NCBI RefSeq assembly: GCF_000173775.1
Contig: NZ_ACCD01000004.1
Location: forward strand, 113,955 to 177,954
Length of the DNA stretch: 64,000 bases
Source of the DNA: Yersinia rohdei ATCC 43380
GTDB taxonomy: Bacteria > Pseudomonadota > Gammaproteobacteria > Enterobacterales > Enterobacteriaceae
Direction: 5' to 3'
Translations under genes and position numbers: made by a program
The notes under the pieces: generated by a model
Told to the model about the DNA's origin: nothing
What the model saw: the letters and a program-made list of their open reading frames with translations, nothing else
The model's database searches: none
In this document: in pieces, positions 19,792-29,491 of the stretch
Layout: every line of letters begins with the position of its first letter
How positions within the stretch are numbered: position 1 is the first letter of the stretch

Positions 19792-20646
19792 TCATGCCTT
19801 AGGCTGTTGATCTAATGGCGCAAATTTAAAATCACCTCGAGGTTGTGCAGCATTGGTTGCCGGGCCGAACCAGCGGTCATAAATTTTGGCGGCTTCGCCG
19901 TCTTTTTCCAGCTTAACCAGGGTTTCATTCACACTGGCGGTTAAACGATCTTCACCTTTAGCAATACCAACACCTTGATATTCTTTAGTAATACTGAATG
20001 GCGAGATTTCAAAATCTGCTTTTTGTGCCTCTGGAAGATTACCCAGCAAACCCACCAATTTCGCATCATCTTGAGTGATGGCTTGAACATTACCATTACG
20101 CAGAGCTGTAAATGCCAGCGGAGTATCATCGTAGGAAATAACTTTCGCAGTTGGATAATGCTCACGCAGGGTTATTTCTTGCACCGTGCCTTTATCTGCC
20201 CCAATACGCAACTTACCAATGTCTTCTGGGGTTTTCAGCACGCCTTTATGGGCAATGAATTTTTGACCGGTGGCAAAATAAGGCAAACTAAAGTTCACTT
20301 CCTTGGCGCGTTCATCGGTAATGGTGAAGTTTGCGGCAATCAAATCCACTTTCTTAGCGGTGAGTAGCGGAATACGGTTAGCCGGGTTGGTTGCCCGCAG
20401 TTCTACTTTTACACCTAAATCTTTCGCAATGGCATTCGCCACGTCCACATCATATCCCACCAGTTTTTTAGTCTGTGGATCAATATAACCAAATGGCGGG
20501 TTACTATCGAAAACAGCAATCCGCACGACCCCTGCTTGCTTAATATCATCCAGTTTATCTGCATGCGCGGTGCCAGAAATTGCCGCCAGACCCGCTAGCA
20601 GTGTTAATGCCACAGCACTTTTTTTCGTCGATAAAGATGGTTTCAT
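19792..20646 (-). CDS. Polar amino-acid ABC transporter substrate-binding protein
   Basis: This periplasmic receptor belongs to the extracellular solute-binding family 3. The 284-residue product has a signal peptide ending TAHA (cleavage before DKLDDIKQ). Family motifs are IAVFDSNPPFGYID, LVGYDVDVANAIAKDLGVKVE and the Arg-containing ligand region FTITDERAKEVNFSLPYFATGQ. It heads an operon with two permease genes, one of which is frameshifted, and no ATPase gene. The ligand is probably glutamate, aspartate or a related acidic or polar amino acid, from family only. Confidence 0.9.
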   Translation of the reverse strand: MKPSLSTKKSAVALTLLAGLAAISGTAHADKLDDIKQAGVVRIAVFDSNPPFGYIDPQTKKLVGYDVDVANAIAKDLGVKVELRATNPANRIPLLTAKKVDLIAANFTITDERAKEVNFSLPYFATGQKFIAHKGVLKTPEDIGKLRIGADKGTVQEITLREHYPTAKVISYDDTPLAFTALRNGNVQAITQDDAKLVGLLGNLPEAQKADFEISPFSITKEYQGVGIAKGEDRLTASVNETLVKLEKDGEAAKIYDRWFGPATNAAQPRGDFKFAPLDQQPKA

Positions 20647-20928
20647 TGAAAGCCCCTAAAAGGATTGAGATGTTGCGATATGGCTAAGTTATCAATTCGG
20701 CGTTAGGTCAGGAAATAATATAAAACGATATATTTATAACCAATTAATCTCAGCGAATGTGTCTGCTAGTATTAATAAATAAAGTGAAATCGTTGGCTGG
20801 GGATAACTAAGGGAAACAGAGGGTTCAGACCGGAGAAAAAAAGCCACTTCTGAATAAATAAGCTGAAAAACTAAATGTATTCATAAGGAAAAAAAACAAA
20901 CCAACAAATAAAAAGAAGAAATAACAGG

Positions 20929-20976
20929 CTAATAACGCGGCTACGACTATAGATTTCAGCCTAATCGCGTTATTAG
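20929..20976 (-). terminator. Inverted repeat after the bactofilin gene
   Basis: Perfect 11-base arms CTAATAACGCG (20929-20939) and CGCGTTATTAG (20966-20976) flank a 26-base loop, 30 bases past the bactofilin stop on the minus strand. T-rich sequence follows on that strand. It is a likely terminator. The remaining gap 20647-20928 is AT-rich and would hold the promoter of the binding-protein gene; no clear elements were assigned. Confidence 0.55.
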
Positions 20977-21006
20977 CATGTATTAGTAAAATCCCTAAAG
21001 ACAGGA

Positions 21007-21675
21007 TTATTTACTGCCGCCGGTGGTGTCTGCTACTGCCTCTTCTGCTGTGAATTTTTCCTGATTCACTATCACCGCAGGTTTTGATTTATTTTGTAGC
21101 ACACCCGCAGATTCATCCGTAATCTCCGACTGACCAATGAAAATACCGCCTTTTTTGATGGAGAAATTACTGCCTTTCACAATGCCGTGTAAACGGCCAT
21201 TCTCCAAAATTTCCAGATGTTCGGAAACACAAATCCCCTCGACTCGCCCATCCACGGTAATATGCGGCGCGGTTAAATTCCCTTCAATTTGACCACTGCG
21301 CATTAATCTTATGGTGCCTTCGTTAACAGCAATGTCCCCAATGACAGCACCGTAAATTTGAATGTCACCATCAAGATTAATATTGCCTTTTATTTTTGTT
21401 CCTACAGCTATGATTGTATTCGTTTTCGCGGTATCTGTGGGTGGGGTAGATGCGGTAGATTGTAGCGCTGAGTTGGTCACCGGAGACACCTCGATATGAT
21501 TGCTTATTTTCTTTTTAAACATAATATTTATCAGAATAAAAATGAGGAAAAAAGTAGGAGCAAGAAGAAGATAAAAAAACAGATCGTAAACCACATAACC
21601 GACTAAACATGCACCCCACAACACCCATAACAGGTTAAGGGCAACATTTTTAGGCATAGGTAGAGATATATTCAC
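21007..21675 (-). CDS. Membrane-anchored bactofilin-domain protein
   Basis: Bactofilins polymerise into filaments that scaffold cell-envelope enzymes. The 222-residue product has two hydrophobic helices (about 10-32 and 34-52), a Thr/Ser-rich linker (60-85), and a right-handed beta-helix-like bactofilin domain (about 87-185) with the typical pattern TKIKGNINLDGDIQIYGAVIGDI, then GQIEGNLTAPHITVDGRVEG. A flexible tail follows. The start used is a GTG at 21673-21675; ribosome-site support is weak and the ATG six codons later is possible. It lies between an amino-acid importer and a peptidoglycan-hydrolase operon, so a link to wall processing is conceivable but not shown. Confidence 0.8.
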   Translation of the reverse strand: MNISLPMPKNVALNLLWVLWGACLVGYVVYDLFFYLLLAPTFFLIFILINIMFKKKISNHIEVSPVTNSALQSTASTPPTDTAKTNTIIAVGTKIKGNINLDGDIQIYGAVIGDIAVNEGTIRLMRSGQIEGNLTAPHITVDGRVEGICVSEHLEILENGRLHGIVKGSNFSIKKGGIFIGQSEITDESAGVLQNKSKPAVIVNQEKFTAEEAVADTTGGSK

Positions 21676-21912
21676 TTATTCTGCCCAGTATAAAAAATTA
21701 ATTGAGAACCCTATGGGGTTATACCATCAAACAGTAAAGTGTATTTCTAACGTTTAATAAGGAAATATATTTCCTTTACATAGGAAGTTTTATTTCCCAA
21801 AACACACCAAACACATATACCCATAAGAAAATATAAGACATTGGTATTATGTCAATTAATAAGCAGTGAAATATAAACAGAGATGAAACGATATGATGTT
21901 AATTTAGTGCGG

Positions 21913-21956
21913 AAATAAAATAGGGGGTAAGGCCTAAAAGAAATTAAGCCCCCCTA
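21913..21956 (-). terminator. Terminator of the GH3-porin-NamZ operon
   Basis: On the minus strand TAGGGGG pairs with CCCCCTA (arms 21950-21956 and 21921-21927) and is followed by TTTTATTT (21920-21913). It lies about 70 bases after the stop of the NamZ-like gene. The rest of 21676-22027 is AT-rich and without a gene; a hairpin at 21966-21987 also occurs. Confidence 0.65.
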
Positions 21957-22027
21957 ATCAAGTTCGGTGAGCATTTAAATGCCCACCTTTAATGCATTAA
22001 TTGTTACAGCGAATTATGGACAAATCC

Positions 22028-23359
22028 TTAAGGATAGAGCTTATATTTCTCGCGTAGCTTTAAATAGTTATCAATACCGGGCTGCCAGTTAGACTCCAGG
22101 TAGTTCACCGTCTCATCAATGGTCAATGTCCTTTCTGTTGCTTCTTCCATTAATTTAACCAGATTGCGCGTTCCCGTTAATTTTGCAAGCCATAGGGGGC
22201 GGATTAAAAAGTACTCATTTTGATAATCCAGATAATTTGCCTCCATCTGTGGCGGAATTACCATTGAATAACCTGCGTCTTTAAACTTGAACCACCATTC
22301 GACAAAATAACGTATCGTCGGCTGAGTATCAGTCATCTCAGTTGCCGTAAATCTCTCGCCACAGACCTCTTTACCTGCTTGCGGCCATCCTGTTTTCTGC
22401 TGCTTAATATCAACGTCATAGCAGGTATTGATATAAAACTTCTTGGATGGAAACCCCAGTTGTTCAAAAGGATTATCTGACCCTCTGCCCATATTGACAC
22501 TGGTTGCTTCAAATATGCCTAAAGAAGGATAAAGATGAATAGCCAGATCACTGCGTAAATTTGGAGAAGGTCTTACCGGCAATGAATAAGGCGTCTCATG
22601 GGTATAATTCCCCATAGCAATTACCGTCAAATCCTTTGAGGGAAATTGATAAGCTTTGACGCCAACGGCTTCCCAACTGGTATCATCAAAATGTGTCAAC
22701 CAGCCCTCATTGACTATCATCTGGGCAAATTCCCCCGACGTCAGCCCATGCACCATAGGCACAGGATGCATCCCTATACCTGATATATTCTCTTCTGCAA
22801 GAATAGGGCCGTAGACATAATTGCCGAGTGGGTTAGGCCTGTCGAACACCATAAATTGTTTATGGTACTTTTGCAGACTTTCCAGCATATGATGCATGGA
22901 GATGGTATAGGTAAAATAGCGAACGCCAACATCCTGTAAATCATAAATAACGATATCGACATCAGATAATTGAGCCTCGGTCGGATGCGCCCGCACCCGA
23001 CCATCTTTATCCCGCCCATACAAAGAAATAATAGGGAGGCCACTCTGCTTATCAATATGATTATCATCACCTAGCCCAGCATCTGCATCACCGCGTATAC
23101 CATGCTCAACGGAAAATAATGTTGTTACAGTGAAGTGGAATTTATCCTGCTCAGCTAACAGTTTGTCGATGGTATGACGCCCATCTCTGTTAATAGAACT
23201 TTGGTTTACCATTAAGCCCACGCGCTTATTTTTAAGCTGCGGCCCATAAACATTTTCCTGATCGACACCTAGAATAATTTTTTGCGGTACCTCAGCATAG
23301 CTGATATTAACCATAAACAATGAACACAGACATAATAATAATTGCAGGAAACATCTCAT
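22028..23359 (-). CDS. Secreted exo-beta-N-acetylmuramidase of the NamZ (DUF1343, GH171) family
   Basis: NamZ enzymes release MurNAc from the non-reducing end of peptidoglycan-derived glycans. The 443-residue product has a signal peptide (FLQLLLCLCSLFMVNISYA, cleavage before EVPQK). Family marks are RVGLMVNQSS, the SVEHGIRGDADAG motif with Glu85 as the probable catalytic acid, VYDLQDVGVRYFTY-like YDLQDVGVRYFTYTIS near 139, FDRPNPLG, and HGLTSGEFAQM. Length fits the family. It is the third gene of an operon behind a NagZ-like GH3 enzyme and an outer-membrane barrel. In Bacillus, NamZ and NagZ act in turn on wall glycans; the same pairing is inferred here in the periplasm. E. coli lacks a homologue at this locus. 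Confidence 0.85.
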   Translation of the reverse strand: MRCFLQLLLCLCSLFMVNISYAEVPQKIILGVDQENVYGPQLKNKRVGLMVNQSSINRDGRHTIDKLLAEQDKFHFTVTTLFSVEHGIRGDADAGLGDDNHIDKQSGLPIISLYGRDKDGRVRAHPTEAQLSDVDIVIYDLQDVGVRYFTYTISMHHMLESLQKYHKQFMVFDRPNPLGNYVYGPILAEENISGIGMHPVPMVHGLTSGEFAQMIVNEGWLTHFDDTSWEAVGVKAYQFPSKDLTVIAMGNYTHETPYSLPVRPSPNLRSDLAIHLYPSLGIFEATSVNMGRGSDNPFEQLGFPSKKFYINTCYDVDIKQQKTGWPQAGKEVCGERFTATEMTDTQPTIRYFVEWWFKFKDAGYSMVIPPQMEANYLDYQNEYFLIRPLWLAKLTGTRNLVKLMEEATERTLTIDETVNYLESNWQPGIDNYLKLREKYKLYP

Positions 23360-23411
23360 TCCTTATCTCTCGCTATTAATGAATAAATACTCTGATGCTA
23401 CTGACTTGGCA

Positions 23412-24497
23412 TCAGAAATTATGTCTTAATTCCACAGCCCAGAACCAAAAATTGTTGCTGGTCTTATTGTTATTTGTCCATGTTTGTTCTGGACGGTAAT
23501 AGGTATCTGCAAATATTGAAGTTTGCTTCGTCAGCGGATAGAGTACCTGTAAACCATAGCGGCTACGATTCTTTTCTTTATACAGTGTTTCATGATTATT
23601 CGAGTCACGGAAACTCTGAGTTCCCTTAACCAGGGCCAAACGTGTATAGGGCATAAGTAGCCAACCACTGTCGAACTTATAACGATAAACACCCCATAAG
23701 AAATGCTCTTTGTTATACAGAGTATTAACCAATTGCTCATCAATATATAAATAGTTTAGCCAGAGTGAATTTTTCTTGTTAAACGTAATATTCGCACCCG
23801 CAAAATGCTCGTTGATTTGGCTCCAGTCCCGTTTATATACGCCATAGTTTCCTTTTGCACGGGCATAATCTAACTTACGGTCTATCAAACGAAATGATAA
23901 GCTTGCATTAAAACTTAGGCTTTCTGAGTATTTATAGTATGCCTGAGGTCTAATCCAGAACTCATGTCGCTCTTCACCTTTGCGAATATCGCCCTTATAT
24001 CCTGGTTCTGCCAGGGCTGGGTTATTGATTGATGGCGAATGCCAGTTATCATTACGATAACCAAGGCGTAATTTTGTATTACCGCTCTTACCATCATAGA
24101 TGAAAGGAAAGGTTCTGGTTACCCCTGCCTGCCAACGTGTCCGGTCATACTCTGGATTATTATCCAAATATGTTTTTAAGAACTGAACATCATATAACCA
24201 TAATGAATCATTCTGGTAAATATAGGCACCGATATAAGGCGATGTTGCCATACTTCCTTTAACAAATTTCCAACTTTCATCACTATCTATTTCTTGTTCT
24301 GCACCTATATAGGTGTCAAAGTTCCACGCTTTTTGTTTTAATTTATCTTGTGCTTCTTTTTTTTCTTGTTCTATCTGCTGGATTCGTTTATTTAATTTAA
24401 TAATTTCTTGGTCATAATTAGTTTCAAACTCATCAGCAAATACGGGCATGCACATTGCTATGGCGCTAAACACCATAAGTCCTTTTGCTATCTTCAT
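23412..24497 (-). CDS. Outer-membrane beta-barrel porin (OmpG-like)
   Basis: The 361-residue product has a signal peptide (MKIAKGLMVFSAIAMCMPVFA), a short coiled-coil segment rich in Lys, Glu and Gln (about 27-57), and then alternating hydrophobic/aromatic strands to a terminal phenylalanine (WFWAVELRHNF), the signal for outer-membrane assembly. Strands such as SLWLYDVQFLKTYL, TKLRLGYRNDNWHS and SGWLLMPYTRLALVKG recall monomeric OmpG or KdgM-type oligosaccharide porins. I chose the ATG at 24495-24497 because GGAAGG precedes it; the ATG four codons earlier lacks a ribosome site. It sits 17 bases after the GH3 gene and 52 before the NamZ-like gene, so it probably admits or releases their glycans. 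The exact family needs a search. Confidence 0.78.
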   Translation of the reverse strand: MKIAKGLMVFSAIAMCMPVFADEFETNYDQEIIKLNKRIQQIEQEKKEAQDKLKQKAWNFDTYIGAEQEIDSDESWKFVKGSMATSPYIGAYIYQNDSLWLYDVQFLKTYLDNNPEYDRTRWQAGVTRTFPFIYDGKSGNTKLRLGYRNDNWHSPSINNPALAEPGYKGDIRKGEERHEFWIRPQAYYKYSESLSFNASLSFRLIDRKLDYARAKGNYGVYKRDWSQINEHFAGANITFNKKNSLWLNYLYIDEQLVNTLYNKEHFLWGVYRYKFDSGWLLMPYTRLALVKGTQSFRDSNNHETLYKEKNRSRYGLQVLYPLTKQTSIFADTYYRPEQTWTNNNKTSNNFWFWAVELRHNF

Positions 24498-24514
24498 TTT
24501 ACCTTCCATGATGT

Positions 24515-26386
24515 TTAGAACATTGTTAATCCATAACCACGTGGGTAGAGTATTTCACTATTATCTGGCGTTCTAATATCCACTGGTAACTTTCCATGAG
24601 GCTCAGCCAGTACATCTAATTTTCCTTTAGGCCCTTGGAATAGGGTGCGTAGCCCGCTACGGATATTGGTTTCCAAGCTATTACGTACATTATTGGTGAC
24701 ATCAAACCCAGTAATGCCATAAATCGCAATATTAGCTTTAACATTAGATAAATAGGCAATGTCGTAAGGATTTCTGCTGGAGATAACAACCAGTGGAATT
24801 TTCTCTTTATTTGCTACATTTATAATCCGCTGTGCATTGACAGGATTAAGCTTAAGATTATAAGTAGCCATAATAATAAGATTCTGGCCTTTAATCTGCT
24901 TAGCTATATCTTCAAGAGAAACGTTATCTTTATCCAGTTTGACGACTTCATTTTTTACATCAAAAGTAACATTAAATTTATCTGCAATTTCAAAGAGATG
25001 CTTTGCAATTAGTTCGTTACGTGGTTTTTCATCAGAGAAAACTATTATATTGTTATGTGGCTTAATGTGGTAAGGCAAGACACTGTCATTTTTAATCAGC
25101 GTAATAGCTTGCTCAGAAATGAAATTCTCAATATTTTTGTGGTTTTTAGATGCAACAACCCTTTCCGCGATGGTAACGTCATGAGGATCAGGAGAAATAC
25201 GTTTATTGAGTTTGGTATAAATAACTCGCTGTGCTGCATCGTTAATCCGCTGTTTCAGCACAGGATCATTTACAGCCTCTGCTGTTAAATAACGGTAAAG
25301 TGCATTGAGTTGCTTAATACTGGCGCTACTTTTTATTTCCATTGGCATTAATACAATATCATTTCCCGCCATAATCGCCTGTTTAATAGACCAATTTCTA
25401 TCAAAATTACTGGTAATAGCCCCCATATCCATCGCATCAGTTAGAATCAAACCATCAAATTTAAGCTGGTTACGTAAAATACCGGTCAAAATGGGCTCTG
25501 ATAATGTGGCTGGGGTGCCAATTTTCTCGCCCTTAATATTCGTCAGCATGGCGTTATCAAGAGCAGGTACCACAATATGAGCCGTCATAATCGCATCAGT
25601 GACAGGCATAACTTCAACAAATGGCTTCAGTTCTACTTGTTGCCATGCCGCTTTATCAATATTGACGGTCGGCAGTGCAAAATGGGTATCGGAGGTGACA
25701 TTACCATGACCAGGAAAATGTTTTAGCGACGTCAGAACATTGGATTTATGAATGCCACTGATATAACTGCGGGCTAATTCCCCCACCAGCACAGGGTCAT
25801 TGGAGTAAGAACGCACACCAATAACAGGGTTATTCTGGTTATTATTCACATCGACTACAGGGCCAAAGTTAAAATTAAAGCCAAGACTGGATAATTCGTA
25901 ACCATGGATACTTCCAGTTTGTTGAGCTAATTTTGCTGATCCTGTCGCGCCTAGCGCCATATTTCCTGGCATTTCAGTACCGACGCGCAAGCGGGTAACA
26001 TACCCCCCTTCCTGATCAGTACTAATAAATAGCGGGAAATTACTCCGTGCACGTTGTAGGTTATTAATTAATTCAACTGTCTGTGGGGTATCAATCAAGT
26101 TTTCTCTAAAAAGAATAATGGAGCCCAGATGATAATCGTGAATCATTTTACTGACGGAGTCATTGATTTCAATGAAGGGCTTTTTATCACCATTGCTATC
26201 ATTACTCCATGAACGAATATCAACCATCAATATTTGCCCCAGTTTTTCTTCAAAACTCATTGCAGAGACGATTTTCTCAGCTGATGCTTGAGGAGATAAC
26301 CACATCTCTTTAAGTTGTGAATCTGGAATAACATCTGCGTAAGCACAGCTACTAAACAAGAGAATCGCGGGTATTATTATTTTCAT
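24515..26386 (-). CDS. Secreted GH3 beta-N-acetylglucosaminidase (two-domain NagZ-like)
   Basis: NagZ enzymes remove GlcNAc from the non-reducing end of peptidoglycan fragments. The 623-residue product has a signal peptide (IIIPAILLFSSCAYA, cleavage before DVIPDS). The first domain carries STDQEGGYVTRL, the NagZ signature KHFPGHG (222-228) with the Asp233/His235 pair in SDTH, and the predicted nucleophile Asp317 in LILTDAMDMGAI. A second alpha/beta domain (about 430-600) follows, so it resembles secreted Bacillus NagZ rather than the 341-residue cytosolic enzyme of E. coli. GGAGG lies 5 bases before the ATG. It is the first gene of the operon, under a CRP-like site. Confidence 0.88.
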   Translation of the reverse strand: MKIIIPAILLFSSCAYADVIPDSQLKEMWLSPQASAEKIVSAMSFEEKLGQILMVDIRSWSNDSNGDKKPFIEINDSVSKMIHDYHLGSIILFRENLIDTPQTVELINNLQRARSNFPLFISTDQEGGYVTRLRVGTEMPGNMALGATGSAKLAQQTGSIHGYELSSLGFNFNFGPVVDVNNNQNNPVIGVRSYSNDPVLVGELARSYISGIHKSNVLTSLKHFPGHGNVTSDTHFALPTVNIDKAAWQQVELKPFVEVMPVTDAIMTAHIVVPALDNAMLTNIKGEKIGTPATLSEPILTGILRNQLKFDGLILTDAMDMGAITSNFDRNWSIKQAIMAGNDIVLMPMEIKSSASIKQLNALYRYLTAEAVNDPVLKQRINDAAQRVIYTKLNKRISPDPHDVTIAERVVASKNHKNIENFISEQAITLIKNDSVLPYHIKPHNNIIVFSDEKPRNELIAKHLFEIADKFNVTFDVKNEVVKLDKDNVSLEDIAKQIKGQNLIIMATYNLKLNPVNAQRIINVANKEKIPLVVISSRNPYDIAYLSNVKANIAIYGITGFDVTNNVRNSLETNIRSGLRTLFQGPKGKLDVLAEPHGKLPVDIRTPDNSEILYPRGYGLTMF

Positions 26387-26440
26387 TAATTCCTCCGTTA
26401 TTTATGTTTGCCGGGGGATTTTACTTTTTAGCTCACATAA

Positions 26441-26462
26441 TAAAGTGATAATTATCACAGTT
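26441..26462 (-). promoter_or_regulatory. CRP-like site upstream of the GH3-porin-NamZ operon
   Basis: The palindrome GTGATAATTATCAC (26445-26458) sits in AACTGTGATAATTATCACTT on the minus strand, close to the CRP consensus TGTGA-N6-TCACA. Its centre is about 65 bases upstream of the ATG. A possible -10 box TAAAAT (26418-26423) lies about 31 bases past the centre, which would place CRP near -40, a class II position. The arrangement is predicted by eye. Confidence 0.5.
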
Positions 26463-26949
26463 GATTGATTCGTTATTTTTTATAAAAAGGAATATTATTA
26501 TTCTTTTTTTTTACATTTATTTGCTAAAGCCTGATGTAAAAGGCGATGAGGTAAGGAATAACTTTTCAATACCAGGAATAATTATTATTAAATTTTTCTA
26601 AATGTAACATTTTAATATCCAATCAACACCTGATATTGTAGGAATATTCTTACTCACCATGACAGTATATGAAGGAAATAGGCAATGGGATAATTAAAGT
26701 ATATTACCTTCATTGCCTAAACTCAGGTTAATCAATGATGGAAAAACAATGGGTGGAAACAGGATCAGCGCCTAAACGTGGGTTTCAGACCATAAGATAG
26801 GATATGGGTTGATATTTTAGGCCGCCATCCGGTCTTGCTCTGATTATCGGGGCGATTAGCACTAAAAATAATGGCCAGGAAATGCGGAAAAAGCGATTGA
26901 GGTTCCTGACCATCAAGTGTGAATATTTAACCTGATTGGGGATAAATTA
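26463..26949. other. Intergenic region between the GH3 operon and phoU
   Basis: This stretch of nearly 490 bases lies between the starts of the GH3 operon and the end of phoU. The left half is very AT-rich. The right half (26740-26940) has normal composition and short open frames (for example one beginning MEKQWVETGSAPKRG near 26739) but nothing I can place in a family. It may hold a decayed gene. Confidence 0.45.
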
Positions 26950-27672
26950 CTATTTTTCAGTATTATTTGAAAGCAGCTTTTCTAAATCATCACCGCCAAG
27001 GTGGCGGAAATCATGCCCTTTGACGAAGTAGAAAATGAATTCACAAATATTCTGGCAGCGATCACCAATACGTTCAATCGAGCGGGCGCAAAACAGGGCC
27101 GTCAACACACTCGGAATGGTGCGCGGATCTTCCATCATATACGTCATTAACTGACGAACTATGCCTTCATATTCCTGGTCAACTTTCTTATCTTCGCGAT
27201 AAATACGAATGGCTTCATCTAAATCCATCCGGGCGAAAGCATCTAATACATCGTGCAGCATTTGCACGGTATGGCGGCCAAGTGACTCCAGGCTGACCAA
27301 TAAAGGTTGATGTTGATGAGAGAATTTCTCCAGCGCCGTGCGGCAGATTTTATCAGCCACATCACCAATACGTTCTAACTCAGAAATGGTCTTGATAATC
27401 GCCATAACCAATCGCAAATCGCTGGCCGTTGGCTGACGTTTGGCAATGATGCGCACACAGGCTTCATCAATGGCCACTTCCATCATATTGACCTTTTTAT
27501 CGCCAGCAATAACCTGCTTTGCCAACTCACCGTCTTGATTATGCATTGCGGTGATAGCATCAGATAATTGCTGCTCCACCAGCCCGCCCATAGTCAATAC
27601 TTGGGTGCGGATATGTTCAAGTTCTGCATTGAACTGGCCGGAAATATGTTTATTTAGATTCAGGTTATCCAT
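26950..27672 (-). CDS. phoU: Phosphate-specific transport system accessory protein PhoU
   Basis: PhoU links the PstSCAB importer to the PhoR/PhoB two-component system and restrains the Pho response when phosphate is plentiful. The 240-residue product is all-helical with two repeats; the metal-binding motifs [14 protein letters not shown] and [15 protein letters not shown] are both present. Length and ends agree with E. coli PhoU. It is the last gene of the pst operon, 54 bases after pstB. Confidence 0.97.
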   Translation of the reverse strand: MDNLNLNKHISGQFNAELEHIRTQVLTMGGLVEQQLSDAITAMHNQDGELAKQVIAGDKKVNMMEVAIDEACVRIIAKRQPTASDLRLVMAIIKTISELERIGDVADKICRTALEKFSHQHQPLLVSLESLGRHTVQMLHDVLDAFARMDLDEAIRIYREDKKVDQEYEGIVRQLMTYMMEDPRTIPSVLTALFCARSIERIGDRCQNICEFIFYFVKGHDFRHLGGDDLEKLLSNNTEK

Positions 27673-27726
27673 GACACTTCCTGTACGTATAAGTAGGCGA
27701 AATTAATGTGAGCGAATCCAGGGCCA

Positions 27727-28515
<789 letters not shown>

Positions 28516-28602
28516 CTATTAGCCAATGCCGCCGTAGCCGCATTTTGAAATTTATTGGCGAATCGGTATTTTCATTGCTCATGGCTGAAGTTTTTCAGCC
28601 GA

Positions 28603-29490
28603 TTAATACTTTTTCTTTGCGAAAACAACCCGAGCCAGAATATTCAGTAACAATACGCACAGGGTAATTAGCAGCACCCCTGCCCATGCCAGTTGTTGCC
28701 ATTCGGCAAATGGACTCATGGCAAACTTAAATATGGTGACCGGTAAGTTAGCAATAGGCTGACTTAGGTCGGTACTCCAGAATTGGTTGGAGAGCGAGGT
28801 GAATAACAGCGGAGCCGTTTCACCCGCAATACGCGCCACCGCCAGCAAAATACCTGTCAAAATACCGGAAATAGAAGCCTTCAATGTAATGGCCGATATC
28901 ATGCGCCACTTTGGCGTTCCTAAAGCATAAGCCGCTTCTCGCAGGCTATCAGGAACCAGTTTCAGCATATTTTCGGTGGTGCGGATAACAATCGGCACTT
29001 GCAACAGCGCCAGTGCAATGACCCCAGCCCAGCCGGAGAAGTGCTCCATTTTGGCGACCACAATGGTGTACACAAACAGGCCCACCACTATGGAAGGGGC
29101 TGATAATAAAATGTCATTTATAAAACGGGTAATTTCTGCCAGCCAGGACTTGCGGCCATATTCGGCCAGATAAATCCCCGCCATAATCCCAAGTGGAGTA
29201 CCAATCACTGTCGCCCACAGAATCAATAAGCCACTGCCTGCAATGGCATTAGCCAAGCCGCCGCCCGCAGTATTCGGTGGTGGCGTCATCTCGGTAAACA
29301 GCGCCAAAGACATGCCGTCGATGCCTTTAGTCACTGTGGACAATAAAATCCACACTAACCAGAACAGGCCGAAAGCCATTGTTGCCATTGAAAGGATTAA
29401 GGCAATCCGGTTTTTTTGACGACGCCAGGCCTGCTTTTTACGGCGGGTTGCCATCAGCGTCGCATCACTTTGCATATCCATCGTCGCCAT
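28603..29490 (-). CDS. pstA: Phosphate ABC transporter permease PstA
   Basis: PstA and PstC form the membrane channel of the phosphate importer. The 295-residue product has about six helices after a basic N-terminal tail ([13 protein letters not shown]). Landmarks are LTPPPNT-like [26 protein letters not shown], the coupling loop [22 protein letters not shown], and [15 protein letters not shown]. It begins 1 base after the pstC stop. Confidence 0.97.
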   Translation of the reverse strand: MATMDMQSDATLMATRRKKQAWRRQKNRIALILSMATMAFGLFWLVWILLSTVTKGIDGMSLALFTEMTPPPNTAGGGLANAIAGSGLLILWATVIGTPLGIMAGIYLAEYGRKSWLAEITRFINDILLSAPSIVVGLFVYTIVVAKMEHFSGWAGVIALALLQVPIVIRTTENMLKLVPDSLREAAYALGTPKWRMISAITLKASISGILTGILLAVARIAGETAPLLFTSLSNQFWSTDLSQPIANLPVTIFKFAMSPFAEWQQLAWAGVLLITLCVLLLNILARVVFAKKKY

Positions 29491-29491
29491 C

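Noticed and set aside
26740..26940. Possible decayed gene before phoU
   Set aside because: Several short frames on both strands but no motif or start that I could support.
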